Assembly (NCBI RefSeq): GCF_003855095.1
Contig: NZ_CP033972.1
Location: forward strand, 2,790,001 to 2,854,000
Direction of reading: 5' to 3'
Length of the DNA stretch: 64,000 nt
DNA from: Gordonia insulae
GTDB lineage: Bacteria; Actinomycetota; Actinomycetes; Mycobacteriales; Mycobacteriaceae
Below are positions 52,548 through 61,021 of this stretch, piece after piece. Each line of letters opens with the position of its first letter. Position 1 is the stretch's first letter. A program made the translations under genes and the position numbers. The notes under the pieces were generated by a model that made no database searches, was not told where the DNA came from, and was given only the letters and a program-made list of their open reading frames with translations.

Positions 52548-54128
52548 ATGTCGGACCGCTCTTTGTTCATTCGTACGTTCACGGGCAGGTCACGCCGAAG
52601 GCACACTCTGCCCGTCGCCCTTCTGGTCGTCGCCACTGTAACGATCTCGGTACTCGGAACCGGAGCGGCGACGGCAGCAACCCACTACTTCCCCGACATC
52701 TCGGAGAAGTCGGTGGCGAAAGCGCGGTGCGGACCCGGGTCGCTGCCCGAGCGCGGACTACAGGGCGAAGTCAGCGCCGAAGATCGCAACTCCGGTCGTA
52801 GCACGCGCGGCTACCGATGCAACATGACCGCGCTCGGCGGCGTTCGAGGCGCCGGTGGCGGCATCGTGTCGGCCAACTACGACCACTGCAGCTACACCGG
52901 CAGCCTCTTCCCCGGCAACAACTTCGTGAAGCAGCCCGGGGTACAGGTCGTCGACGTCTCGAATCCGCATCGGCCCACCGTGGTCGGCTCCCTCACCGAT
53001 CCGGCCATGCGAGGCGGCACCTGGGAGACGCTCAAGGTCAACCGGGAACGCAAACTGTTGGCGGCGACCGCGGTTCCGTTGCTCTGGGGCGGAGGGTTCT
53101 TCGCCGTGTACGACATCTCCGATTGTGAGCATCCGAAGCTGCTCAACGCGCGAGGCCCCGGGATCGCCACACCACTGCCCTTCACCTCACACGAGGGCGG
53201 CTTCTCACCCGACGGGCGCACGTACTGGGCGTCGGGACTCTCGCCAGGTCATCTCTCGGCGATCGACATCTCGAACCCCGCACAGCCCCGGGTGATCTGG
53301 CAGGGCCTGCACAGCTTCCTCGGTCACGGTTTCGGCATCTCCCCGGACGGCAACCGGATGTACCTGTCGAACATGGCCGGTGTCACGGTTCTCGACATCA
53401 GCGCGGTGCAACGCCGTGCCCCCTATCCCCAGGTTCCACATCTGGCGGCGTACCTGTGGCCGGACGGACAGCTCAACCAGCATTCGATCCCGATCACCTA
53501 CCGCAACCGGCCGCACATCCTGACCGCCGATGAGGGCGGCTCCGGCGGAGTGAAGATCTTCGACGTCACGAGGGTCAACCGACCAAAGTACGTCGCGCAG
53601 ATCAAACTCGAGATCAACCTGCCCGACAACCTCGACCGCAACCTGCGCTCGTCGATGGGCGGCTCGGTGTTCAGCAGCAATCCTCACTACTGCGCCGTTG
53701 ATCGGCCGGAGAATCCGACCGCCCTGGCCTGCTCCTGGGAGTCGTCCGGCATCCGCGTGTTCGACATCCGCGACTTCTCCGACATCCGCGAGATCGCCTA
53801 CTTCAATCCGCCCGCCCGCACACGCGCCACGGTGGTCGAGGCCCCCAACTCGCCGCATGTGCTCGCATCGATCATGGGCGTCCCGGCGGTCGAATTCCTC
53901 AGTCTCGGAATGTCGATCGCGAACGGCAAGGTTCAGCTGAACGACATGATCGGCCCGCGTACCGGGATGGTCGTCGGCGGTGACACCTCCACCGACTGGT
54001 GCCTCTCCCCGCCCGAGTTCCGAGGCAACGAGATCTGGGCGACCTGCGCGGACGGCGGCTTCTACGCGCTGCAGCTCAGCCCGGGCACGTACACGCCGCC
54101 GGCCGACCAGGAGACGACGATCGGATGA
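52548..54128 (+). CDS. Secreted LVIVD-repeat protein
   Basis: About 526 residues. The first 45 are a signal peptide (RSRRRHTLPVALLVVATVTISVLGTGAATAA). The rest is a beta-propeller-like LVIVD-repeat protein with repeated strands such as PGVQVVDVSNPHRPTVVGSL, FFAVYDISDCEHPKLL, LSAIDISNPAQPRVIW, VTVLDISAVQ and IRVFDIRDFSDIREIAYF. Eight Cys suggest four disulfides outside the membrane. ATG 52548 follows GGGGGC; ATG 52536 is an alternative. It overlaps a DUF305 gene by four bases; the two probably act together in the envelope. Confidence 0.82.
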   Translation: MSDRSLFIRTFTGRSRRRHTLPVALLVVATVTISVLGTGAATAATHYFPDISEKSVAKARCGPGSLPERGLQGEVSAEDRNSGRSTRGYRCNMTALGGVRGAGGGIVSANYDHCSYTGSLFPGNNFVKQPGVQVVDVSNPHRPTVVGSLTDPAMRGGTWETLKVNRERKLLAATAVPLLWGGGFFAVYDISDCEHPKLLNARGPGIATPLPFTSHEGGFSPDGRTYWASGLSPGHLSAIDISNPAQPRVIWQGLHSFLGHGFGISPDGNRMYLSNMAGVTVLDISAVQRRAPYPQVPHLAAYLWPDGQLNQHSIPITYRNRPHILTADEGGSGGVKIFDVTRVNRPKYVAQIKLEINLPDNLDRNLRSSMGGSVFSSNPHYCAVDRPENPTALACSWESSGIRVFDIRDFSDIREIAYFNPPARTRATVVEAPNSPHVLASIMGVPAVEFLSLGMSIANGKVQLNDMIGPRTGMVVGGDTSTDWCLSPPEFRGNEIWATCADGGFYALQLSPGTYTPPADQETTIG

Positions 54129-54778
54129 GTGGACGACTCCGATTGGCCGGCGCGCTCGGCGTGGCCCTGCTGATGCTCTCGATCGGGGTGGTCGTCGGTG
54201 TGGTGTGGCAGACCTCTCGCGCCGATGACCCGCATCGACCGAGCGTCACCGACATCGGCTTCGCCCAGGACATGTCCGCCCACCATGACCAGGCGATCCT
54301 GATGGCCAACAGTCTGTCTCGGACCGTCGCGCCCGAGATCACCGGGCTGGCCGACCGGATCGTCGTGGCGCAGACCGCGGAGACCGCGACGATGCGGGGG
54401 TGGCTGACCTGGTTCGGGTCACCGGTGACCTCGGACCATCCGATGTCGTGGATGAGCACGGCCGGCGGGCACGACCACCCCGGCGGATCGCCGCAGCGAT
54501 CGACGCCCGACACTGCTCCGATGCCCGGGATGGCCAGCATCGACGAGTTGGGCAGATTGTCGGTTGCGCAGGGCCGCGCCGCGGAGATCCTGTTCCTGCA
54601 GTTGATGATCCGACACCACCAAGGTGGGCTGGAGATGGCGACGGCGGCCTACAACGATCCGCGGACGAGCACGACCACCAAGCAGTTCGCGATGACGATG
54701 ATCGGCGACCAGGGCGACGAGATCGGGCAGATGACGCTGCTGCTCCACGCCCGGAACTCCCGGCCCCTGCCGGCCTGA
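54125..54778 (+). CDS. DUF305-domain envelope protein
   Basis: A 217-residue protein with an N-terminal hydrophobic anchor or signal (LAGALGVALLMLSIGVVVGVVW). The DUF305 ferritin-like bundle carries paired His-His motifs DMSAHHDQAILMA near residue 55 and MIRHHQGGLEMA near residue 165, plus MSWM/HDH residues between them. Some DUF305 proteins bind copper. It is translationally coupled (ATGA) to the LVIVD gene. Confidence 0.85.
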   Translation: MSGRLRLAGALGVALLMLSIGVVVGVVWQTSRADDPHRPSVTDIGFAQDMSAHHDQAILMANSLSRTVAPEITGLADRIVVAQTAETATMRGWLTWFGSPVTSDHPMSWMSTAGGHDHPGGSPQRSTPDTAPMPGMASIDELGRLSVAQGRAAEILFLQLMIRHHQGGLEMATAAYNDPRTSTTTKQFAMTMIGDQGDEIGQMTLLLHARNSRPLPA

Positions 54779-54786
54779 GCCGATCG

Positions 54787-55662
54787 TCAGGGCGTCGACG
54801 TCACCTTCGCGTCGATCCACTCGATGAGGTCGCGTCGCACCTCGTCACGATTGGTCTCGTTGAGGATCTCGTGCCGCGCGCCGGGATAGACCTTCAGCGT
54901 CACATCGGTCAGGCCGCCGGACCGATAGTGATCGACGAGGAGATCGCTCAAGGCCAGTCCACCGTTGACCGGGTCGAGATCACCGACCGCGATCAGCACC
55001 GGCAACGACGATGCCATCGCGCCGACCCGATCCGGGTCGGCCACCGGACGTGCCCGAACGAACATGTCCTTGCCCGACGCGGCATCGAGACCGAAGCCGC
55101 ACAGCGGATCGGCGACGTACGCATCGACGATGGCGTCGTCGCGGGTGAGCCAGTCGTACTCGGTCCGGGCGGGTTCGAACGGGGCATTGAATCCGGAGAG
55201 GTCGATCTCGGCGTCGAGATCGAGCGCGGGTTCGAGGCCGTCGAGCGCGGCGGTGCCACTGAGTACCACGGCGTCGACCGCCGTACTGTTGTCGAGCAGA
55301 AACTGCTGCGCGGCAAACGATCCCATGCTATGGGCGATCACCGCAACTGGTCGTTCGGGCTGCTCGGAGCGGGCGTGGTCGAGGACGGCGCCGATGTCGG
55401 CGACGAGGCTCTGCCACCCACCCGGGCCCAGGTCTCCGGGTTCGCGGTCGGGCAGGGTGGACTCGCCGTGGCCGCGGTGGTCATAGGCATAGACCGCGAA
55501 CCCCGCATCAGCGAGCGCCTCCGCCGTCTCCACATAGCGTCGCGAGTGTTCACCCATCCCGTGGACGAGGAGGACCGTTGCCCGCGCCGGGCCGTCGGGC
55601 AGCCATCGGCGTCCGGCGAGTCGGGTCCCGTCCGCTGCGGTCACGGTGAAGGTATCGGCCAT
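54787..55662 (-). CDS. Alpha/beta hydrolase, monoacylglycerol-lipase/lysophospholipase type
   Basis: A 291-residue cytosolic hydrolase starting at ATG 55662 behind GGGAG. LLVHGMGEHSRRY (oxyanion), AYDHRGHGES, the nucleophile elbow AHSMGSFAAQ, the acid in VGDLDPVNGG and the His in GARHEILNE form the triad region typical of hydrolase_4 monoacylglycerol lipases. Convergent with DUF305. Possible role in lipid turnover. Confidence 0.88.
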   Translation of the reverse strand: MADTFTVTAADGTRLAGRRWLPDGPARATVLLVHGMGEHSRRYVETAEALADAGFAVYAYDHRGHGESTLPDREPGDLGPGGWQSLVADIGAVLDHARSEQPERPVAVIAHSMGSFAAQQFLLDNSTAVDAVVLSGTAALDGLEPALDLDAEIDLSGFNAPFEPARTEYDWLTRDDAIVDAYVADPLCGFGLDAASGKDMFVRARPVADPDRVGAMASSLPVLIAVGDLDPVNGGLALSDLLVDHYRSGGLTDVTLKVYPGARHEILNETNRDEVRRDLIEWIDAKVTSTP

Positions 55663-55748
55663 GTGATCACTCCCTGTACACCGGCGCCGACCCCGTTGTC
55701 GACACCTCAGGATCGACGGTAGCGGAACTCGGATTCGGACATGGGCGG

Positions 55749-57326
55749 TTGCGTGGGTGCGCCCCGGCGTCGACCGCGACGACAGACGAACGGGACACAG
55801 CGCATCCTCATGCTGCATTCACAGCTTCGGGGAGTAGCCTCACCGCGAGCGCGGCGGACCGTTCGACGGGACACGCGCACCGAGGATCGGGAGGGGCCGA
55901 AATCGTTACGCAGCAAGGGACATCGACCTCCGCTCCGCCGCAACCTCCGAAACCCGGCGAAACAGACGGCGTCTCACCGCAACCTGTGGCCGACATCACG
56001 GCCAGTCCGGCCTCGCGGCGCGACAAGCATTTGTATCAGGTCGATTTCGTCCGATTGGTGACCTTTGCGTCGGTCATCCTCGATCACGTGATCCTGGGCG
56101 TGGCGTCGGGCACCGACGTCGCCGCCGGTGGACTCGGCCTCCTGCTGCGCTACACGCGCTACTCGTTCTTCGCGCTCACCGGATTCGTCCTCACCTACCA
56201 ATATCGAGATCGTGAGCTGCGGCCCCTGACCTTCTGGCGGCGGCGCTACAAACTCATCGGACTGCCGTTCGTGGTGTGGAGTCTCTTCTACTGGATCTAC
56301 GGTCGTTACCGCGTCGGCGGTGTGTCCGGGTTGCGCGATCTGGTGGATTCGCCGCAATCGATCATGTTGTCACTCAGGAGCATCGGCTACGACCTGATCA
56401 CCGGTAACGCCTGGTACCACCTCTACTTCCTGTCTGTGAGCATGCAGATATACGCCGTGTTCCCACTGATCTTGTGGGTACTCCGCAGAACATGGGGCTA
56501 CCACCGGTATCTGCTGCTGGTGAGCTACGCCGCACAGACGACGTTGCTGTACTTCATGGTTCGGCCCACGCCGTCGTTCTTCACCCACGGCCCGCAGCAC
56601 GCGCTCTGGTCACATCTCGTCGCGACGATCTTCCCGTATCAGTTCTTCATCCTGTCGGGCTGTGTTGCGGCCATGCACTATCCGGCATTCCAGCGATTCA
56701 TGCTCCGGTGGCGGTGGCCCGTCGTCGGGGCGGCCGTGGTGGCGATCGCGCTGACGCTGGCGTATTACCTGCACGAGACCCAGATGGGTGAATCCGTATT
56801 CCGCGCCACCAACGTCTTCATGGTGCACAACTCGTTCGCCTACATCGCGATCATCGCGATGCTGTACTGCCTGGGTACGGTGTGGCAGAACCGGCGTACA
56901 CCGGGTTCGGTTGCGGACAATGTGATGCGGACGGCCGCGGATCGTTCGTTCGGCATCTACCTCGCGCATGCGCTGGCGTTGAGCGAACTGATGCCCGTCG
57001 TCGCCGAGCATCGGGATGCGCCGACATGGCCGCTGATCGGTGTCGCCTATGTGGGCACGGTCGCGCTGACCATCTTCATCGTCGAGGTGTTGCGCCGCAG
57101 CCCCATCAGCCTCATCACCACCGGTCGTAGCACCATCGACTGGCGCGCACAGAACGCCGGGCGCTCGCTGGCGGTCGGTGTGGCCGCGATCGCCGTGGGC
57201 GTTGCCCTGCGAGTGGCGTTCGGGACCTTGGTCGGCGATCTCATCGTCGCGACCGGCGCACTGCTCCTCGTCTCCGCCGGCCTGGTGACGGCCAAGCAGC
57301 GACGAGCAGCTAGCGCAGCGCTCTGA
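55749..57326 (+). CDS. Membrane acyltransferase (acyltransferase 3 family)
   Basis: Up to 525 residues; the start is uncertain. TTG 55749 is the longest option and GTG 55986 a conservative one; no ATG lies in frame before the membrane core. The N-terminus is Pro/Ser-rich; from about residue 95, HLYQVDFVRLVTFASVILDHVILG opens about ten membrane helices. RYTRYSFFALTGFVLTYQYRDR and RRRYKLIGLPFVVWSLFYWIYG are typical acyltransferase-3 blocks. It probably acylates a cell-envelope glycan or lipid. Its stop overlaps the convergent SGNH gene by 17 bases. Confidence 0.78.
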   Translation: MRGCAPASTATTDERDTAHPHAAFTASGSSLTASAADRSTGHAHRGSGGAEIVTQQGTSTSAPPQPPKPGETDGVSPQPVADITASPASRRDKHLYQVDFVRLVTFASVILDHVILGVASGTDVAAGGLGLLLRYTRYSFFALTGFVLTYQYRDRELRPLTFWRRRYKLIGLPFVVWSLFYWIYGRYRVGGVSGLRDLVDSPQSIMLSLRSIGYDLITGNAWYHLYFLSVSMQIYAVFPLILWVLRRTWGYHRYLLLVSYAAQTTLLYFMVRPTPSFFTHGPQHALWSHLVATIFPYQFFILSGCVAAMHYPAFQRFMLRWRWPVVGAAVVAIALTLAYYLHETQMGESVFRATNVFMVHNSFAYIAIIAMLYCLGTVWQNRRTPGSVADNVMRTAADRSFGIYLAHALALSELMPVVAEHRDAPTWPLIGVAYVGTVALTIFIVEVLRRSPISLITTGRSTIDWRAQNAGRSLAVGVAAIAVGVALRVAFGTLVGDLIVATGALLLVSAGLVTAKQRRAASAAL

Positions 57327-58212
57327 GCACCAGCTGCGCGACCGCGGTCTTCCCGGCCGGCGTCGGATGGTAGACCGCGCCGCCCTCGAATCCGTAGACC
57401 CACGGCTGCGACGAACACACCCCGTGTGCAGCACCGGATTTCGATGCTGTGACCAGCTGCGCACCGGTGGCCTGGGCGGCCCGCGAGGTGGCATCGGTGA
57501 GGCCGTCGAAGACTCGCCTGGTCTGGGCGATCTCCGACGGGGAGAGGGGCAACGCGGCACATGTCGTCGAGGACGTGCCGACGATCGGTAGGTAGTCGAC
57601 CAGCACGATCCGTGCGTGTGGTGCTCGAGCCCGCACGGCTTCGACCGCCCGGATGATCCTCCGCTCCACCCTCTGATATGCGGCGGGGGTCGGCTCGGGT
57701 GCGACCGTGCGTCCACCGGAACACACCCGGTCCGTGATCGCGTCACCCGCGGACCGAAGCTTGTGCCGGCAGCTCAACGCGGTCACGCGACCGACGTAAT
57801 CGAGGTCGTTGCCGCCGGTGGTGATGGTGACGAGGTCGGCGCCGGGGGGAATCGCGGCGACCTGCGGACGGCGCGCCATCGGCCGTTGCGCCCTGTCCAC
57901 GATGTCCGGGGTGGTGGCACCCGAGCAGGAGGCGTCGATCAGGCGCATGCCCCGGGCGGTGGCCACTTGATGCGGATAGTTGTCGTCGGTCCGAAAGCAC
58001 GGCGGGCGGACTCCCGACGACAGGTCGGGTCCAGCTGCATACGAACTACCCAGTGCCACATAGGTCGTCGGTGCGCGTTCGGGTCCGGCTGCGGCGGCCT
58101 TGCCGGGCGGGCTGACCGTCTCGGTGATCGCGGTGCCAGGGATCACGACAGCGGCCACGGCGGCAGCGGACGCCGCTATGGTGACCACGCGGGTGAAGAG
58201 CTCACGCCTCAT
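57310..58212 (-). CDS. Secreted SGNH/GDSL hydrolase
   Basis: A 300-residue esterase or lipase. Residues 1-45 are a signal peptide (MRRELFTRVVTIAASAAAVAAVVIPGTAITETVSPP). Block I is VALGSSYAAGP with the Ser nucleophile; block III GGNDLDYVG has the Gly-Gly-Asn-Asp; block V YHPTPAGKTAVAQ has the catalytic His. Several Cys are spaced as in actinobacterial secreted SGNH enzymes with disulfides. Confidence 0.88.
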   Translation of the reverse strand: MRRELFTRVVTIAASAAAVAAVVIPGTAITETVSPPGKAAAAGPERAPTTYVALGSSYAAGPDLSSGVRPPCFRTDDNYPHQVATARGMRLIDASCSGATTPDIVDRAQRPMARRPQVAAIPPGADLVTITTGGNDLDYVGRVTALSCRHKLRSAGDAITDRVCSGGRTVAPEPTPAAYQRVERRIIRAVEAVRARAPHARIVLVDYLPIVGTSSTTCAALPLSPSEIAQTRRVFDGLTDATSRAAQATGAQLVTASKSGAAHGVCSSQPWVYGFEGGAVYHPTPAGKTAVAQLVLRALR

Positions 58213-58274
58213 GACGCCCAGTGTCACATAGCGTCGCCGACCGCCCCGATACGGCTCGGTCGGCGAGACCTGCG

Positions 58275-59135
58275 TCAGAAGATGTCCGGAAGATCCGTCG
58301 AGACGCGGTCGGTGAACGTCGCGGGACGCTTCTCCAGGAACGACGTCACACCCTCGGCGACGTCGGCCATCGTCCCGCGATAGAAGATGGCCTTGGAATC
58401 GGCCTCGTGCGCCACCCACGGACTCGGCGCCCCGGCCATGCGCCACAGCAGCTGTCGGGTCAGGGCCACCGACACGGGCGCCGTCGTCGACGTCAGATCC
58501 CGAGCGACCTCGATCGCCGTCGACAGCACCTCGTCCTTCGGCACGACCTGCTGGATCAGCCCACGCTCGTGCGCCTCGGCGACGGGCACCATCTTCGCCC
58601 CCATCGCCCACTGCAAGGCCGTCGGCAGCCCGACCAGCTTCGGCAGGAACCACGACGACGCGGCCTCCGGCACGAGCCCCCGCTGCGCGAAGACGAAACC
58701 GAACTTCGCATCCTCCGACGCGATCCGGACATCGGCGGGCAGCGTCATGGTGACACCCACACCGGCGGCCGCACCGTTGATCGCCATCACCACCGGCTTG
58801 AGTGACGCGAAGATCCGCAGCGTGACCTGTCCGCCCATGTCCCGCGGAACCTCGCCGGGTTCCTGCTGGTCGAGCTCGAAGGTGGTCGCACCCCCGCCGA
58901 GGTCGGCTCCGGCGCAGAAGGCCCGGCCGGTCCCGGTGATCACGATGGCACGGATCGAGTCGTCGGCGTCGGTCTCGTCGAACACGGCCTGGATCTCCTC
59001 GCCCATCTGGTGGGTGAAGGCGTTCAGCCTGTCGGGGCGATTCAATCGGATGATCGCGATCTCGCCGTCACGCTCGACGATCACGGAGGCAGATTCGGCT
59101 GCGTCCAGGCCGGTTTCTGTCGATTCTGATGTCAT
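58275..59135 (-). CDS. Enoyl-CoA hydratase/isomerase family protein
   Basis: A 286-residue crotonase with an acidic N-terminal extension of about 18 residues. AFCAGADLGGG and INGAAAGVGVTMTLPADVRIAS form the oxyanion hole; FGFVFAQRGLVPEAASSWFLPKLVG has the catalytic Glu. This form resembles EchA-type hydratases used in fatty acid oxidation. Single gene; substrate unknown. Confidence 0.82.
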   Translation of the reverse strand: MTSESTETGLDAAESASVIVERDGEIAIIRLNRPDRLNAFTHQMGEEIQAVFDETDADDSIRAIVITGTGRAFCAGADLGGGATTFELDQQEPGEVPRDMGGQVTLRIFASLKPVVMAINGAAAGVGVTMTLPADVRIASEDAKFGFVFAQRGLVPEAASSWFLPKLVGLPTALQWAMGAKMVPVAEAHERGLIQQVVPKDEVLSTAIEVARDLTSTTAPVSVALTRQLLWRMAGAPSPWVAHEADSKAIFYRGTMADVAEGVTSFLEKRPATFTDRVSTDLPDIF

Positions 59136-59265
59136 CGGGAGATCGTAGCGTCCGGTATTCGCGCCGTTGAAAAATTAGTCTGGAATCCGTGTCGATCTGT
59201 CGTGCTCCCGTTCGACGCAGGGGTAGAGGACGCCGAACCCGGCGTTCCGAGAGAAGGAGAAGACG

Positions 59266-59691
59266 ATGAAATACATGCTGATCATGCGCGCCACCGAGGA
59301 AGCCGTCGCCGCATCTGCCGACATCGATTTCACCGAGATCATCAACGCGATGGGGCGGTTCAACGAGGAGATGATCAACGCGGGCGTCCTGCTCGCGGGC
59401 GAAGGCCTCAGTGACCCGTCGGAGGGCTTTGTGGTGACCTTCACCGCCGACGAGGATCCCCTGGTCACCGACGGCCCGTACGGCGAGATCCACGAACTGT
59501 TCAACGGATTCTGGATTCTGCAGGTCGCCGGCCGTGCGGAGGCCGTCGAGTGGGCCAAGAAGGCACCGCTCGGTCCCGGCGCCAAGCTCGAGGTCCGACG
59601 GGTCACCGACGAGTCCGACTTCGAGGACTTCGCCGACAACGAGTACATCCAGAAGGAGAAGGTCTGGCGCCAGGAGGCCGAGACCAAGTGA
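59266..59691 (+). CDS. YCII-domain (DGPF-type) protein
   Basis: A 141-residue protein with the alpha-beta ferredoxin-like YCII fold. KYMLIMRATEE opens the domain, and TDGPYGEIHELFNGFWILQVAGRAEAVEWAKKAP contains the DGPF-like motif (DGPY). ATG follows GAGAGAAGGAGAAG. It overlaps the sigma factor gene by four bases, the typical genetic pairing of ECF42 sigma factors with DGPF proteins. Confidence 0.87.
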   Translation: MKYMLIMRATEEAVAASADIDFTEIINAMGRFNEEMINAGVLLAGEGLSDPSEGFVVTFTADEDPLVTDGPYGEIHELFNGFWILQVAGRAEAVEWAKKAPLGPGAKLEVRRVTDESDFEDFADNEYIQKEKVWRQEAETK

Positions 59692-60920
59692 GCGACACCG
59701 ACATCCGGCGGTCCGTCGATGCGGTGTGGCGCATCGAGGGCAGCCGGATCGTCGCGTCGCTCGCCCGCGTCGTCGGGGACGTCGGCCTGGCCGAGGACCT
59801 GGCGCAAGAAGCCGTCGCCGAGGCGCTGGAGACCTGGCCGCGCTCGGGTGTCCCCCGCAACGCGGGCGCCTGGCTGACGGCGGTCGCCAAACGTCGTGCC
59901 ATCGACGGCTGGCGACGGCAGGAACGCCTCGACGATCGATACCAGGCCATCGCCCGCGACCTGGGCACGGTCACCGAGGAGGAATGGGAACCGGTCCGCG
60001 ACGACGTGCTCAAACTGGTGTTCGCCGCATGCCATCCCGTCCTGAACCGGGAATCTCAGGTCGCGTTGACCCTGCGCGTGGTCGGCGGGCTGAGCACCGA
60101 GGAACTCGCCCGGCTGTTCTTGACCACGGTGCCGACTGTCCAACAGCGGATCGTCCGGGCGAAGAAGACATTGTCGGCGGCTCGGGTGCCCTACGAGGTG
60201 CCCGAGCCGGCGGAATGGCCGGCCCGCCTCAATGGCGTACTCGGTGTCATCTATCTGATCTTCACGGAGGGCTATTCCGCGACGGCCGGCGAAACCTGGA
60301 TGCGCCGTGAACTGGCCGATGAGGCACTACGCCTGGGCCGCATACTCGCCACGCTCACACCGCGCGAGCCCGAGGTCCACGGGTTGGTCGCGCTGATGGA
60401 ACTCCAGGCGTCCCGCTTTGGTGCGCGCCTCGGCGCGAACGGCCGTCCGGTGCTGTTGGCCGACCAGGACCGGCGCCGCTGGGATCGGGGCCAGATCGCT
60501 CGTGGCACAGCGGCACTCGAGCGAAGCGACGGCCTCGGCAAGGGGCGCGGACCGTACGCGTTGCAGGCGGCCATCGCCGCCTGCCACACGGATGCGAGCG
60601 ACGTGGACTCGACCGACTGGCCACAGATCGTCGTGCTCTACGAAGCACTGGAACAGTTGACGCGCAACCCGGTGGTCACCCTCAACAAAGTGGTGGCCAT
60701 CTCCATGGCGTCGGGGCCCGAACAGGCGCTGACTCTGCTCGACGTCGAGGTGGACGAGAAGAAGCTCGCAGGCTCGCACCTGCTGCCGAGCGTGCGCGGT
60801 GAACTGCTCAGCCGACTCGGTCGCGTCGACGAGGCGCGCGGTGAACTCGAGCGCGCCCGCGACCTCAGTACCAACGGTGACCAGAGGCGCGTGCTGGAGG
60901 AGAAGATCGCGGGTCTGTGA
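59688..60920 (+). CDS. ECF-type sigma factor with C-terminal extension (ECF42-like)
   Basis: A 410-residue protein starting at GTG 59688 behind CAGGAGG. Residues 1-75 are sigma region 2 (VDAVWRIEGSRIVASLARVVGDVGLAEDLAQEAVAEALETWP ... NAGAWLTAVAKRRAIDGWRRQ); residues 110-160 region 4 (ALTLRVVGGLSTEELARLFLTTVPTVQQRIVRAKKTL). The long C-terminal TPR-like extension (from about 190; VIYLIFTEGYSATAGETWMRRELADEALRLGR) is the ECF42 hallmark and replaces an anti-sigma factor. Coupled to the YCII gene. Confidence 0.9.
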   Translation: MSDTDIRRSVDAVWRIEGSRIVASLARVVGDVGLAEDLAQEAVAEALETWPRSGVPRNAGAWLTAVAKRRAIDGWRRQERLDDRYQAIARDLGTVTEEEWEPVRDDVLKLVFAACHPVLNRESQVALTLRVVGGLSTEELARLFLTTVPTVQQRIVRAKKTLSAARVPYEVPEPAEWPARLNGVLGVIYLIFTEGYSATAGETWMRRELADEALRLGRILATLTPREPEVHGLVALMELQASRFGARLGANGRPVLLADQDRRRWDRGQIARGTAALERSDGLGKGRGPYALQAAIAACHTDASDVDSTDWPQIVVLYEALEQLTRNPVVTLNKVVAISMASGPEQALTLLDVEVDEKKLAGSHLLPSVRGELLSRLGRVDEARGELERARDLSTNGDQRRVLEEKIAGL

Positions 60921-60966
60921 CCTGATCAGGCGGGCCGGAAGCGCGCCCCGGACACAAACGACAAAC

Positions 60967-60997
60967 GGGCCGCCGCGACACTGTGTCGCGACGGCCC
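60967..60997. terminator. Strong hairpin between the sigma factor and clpC1
   Basis: GGGCCGCCGCGACAC (from 60967) and its near-exact complement GTGTCGCGACGGCCC (to 60997) form a 15-pair stem with one G-T mismatch. On the clpC1 strand the stem is followed by a T-rich tail (GTTTGTCGTTTG), so it serves clpC1 at least. Confidence 0.75.
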
Positions 60998-61021
60998 GCC
61001 CGTATTCGGTTGTCTGCTCGG

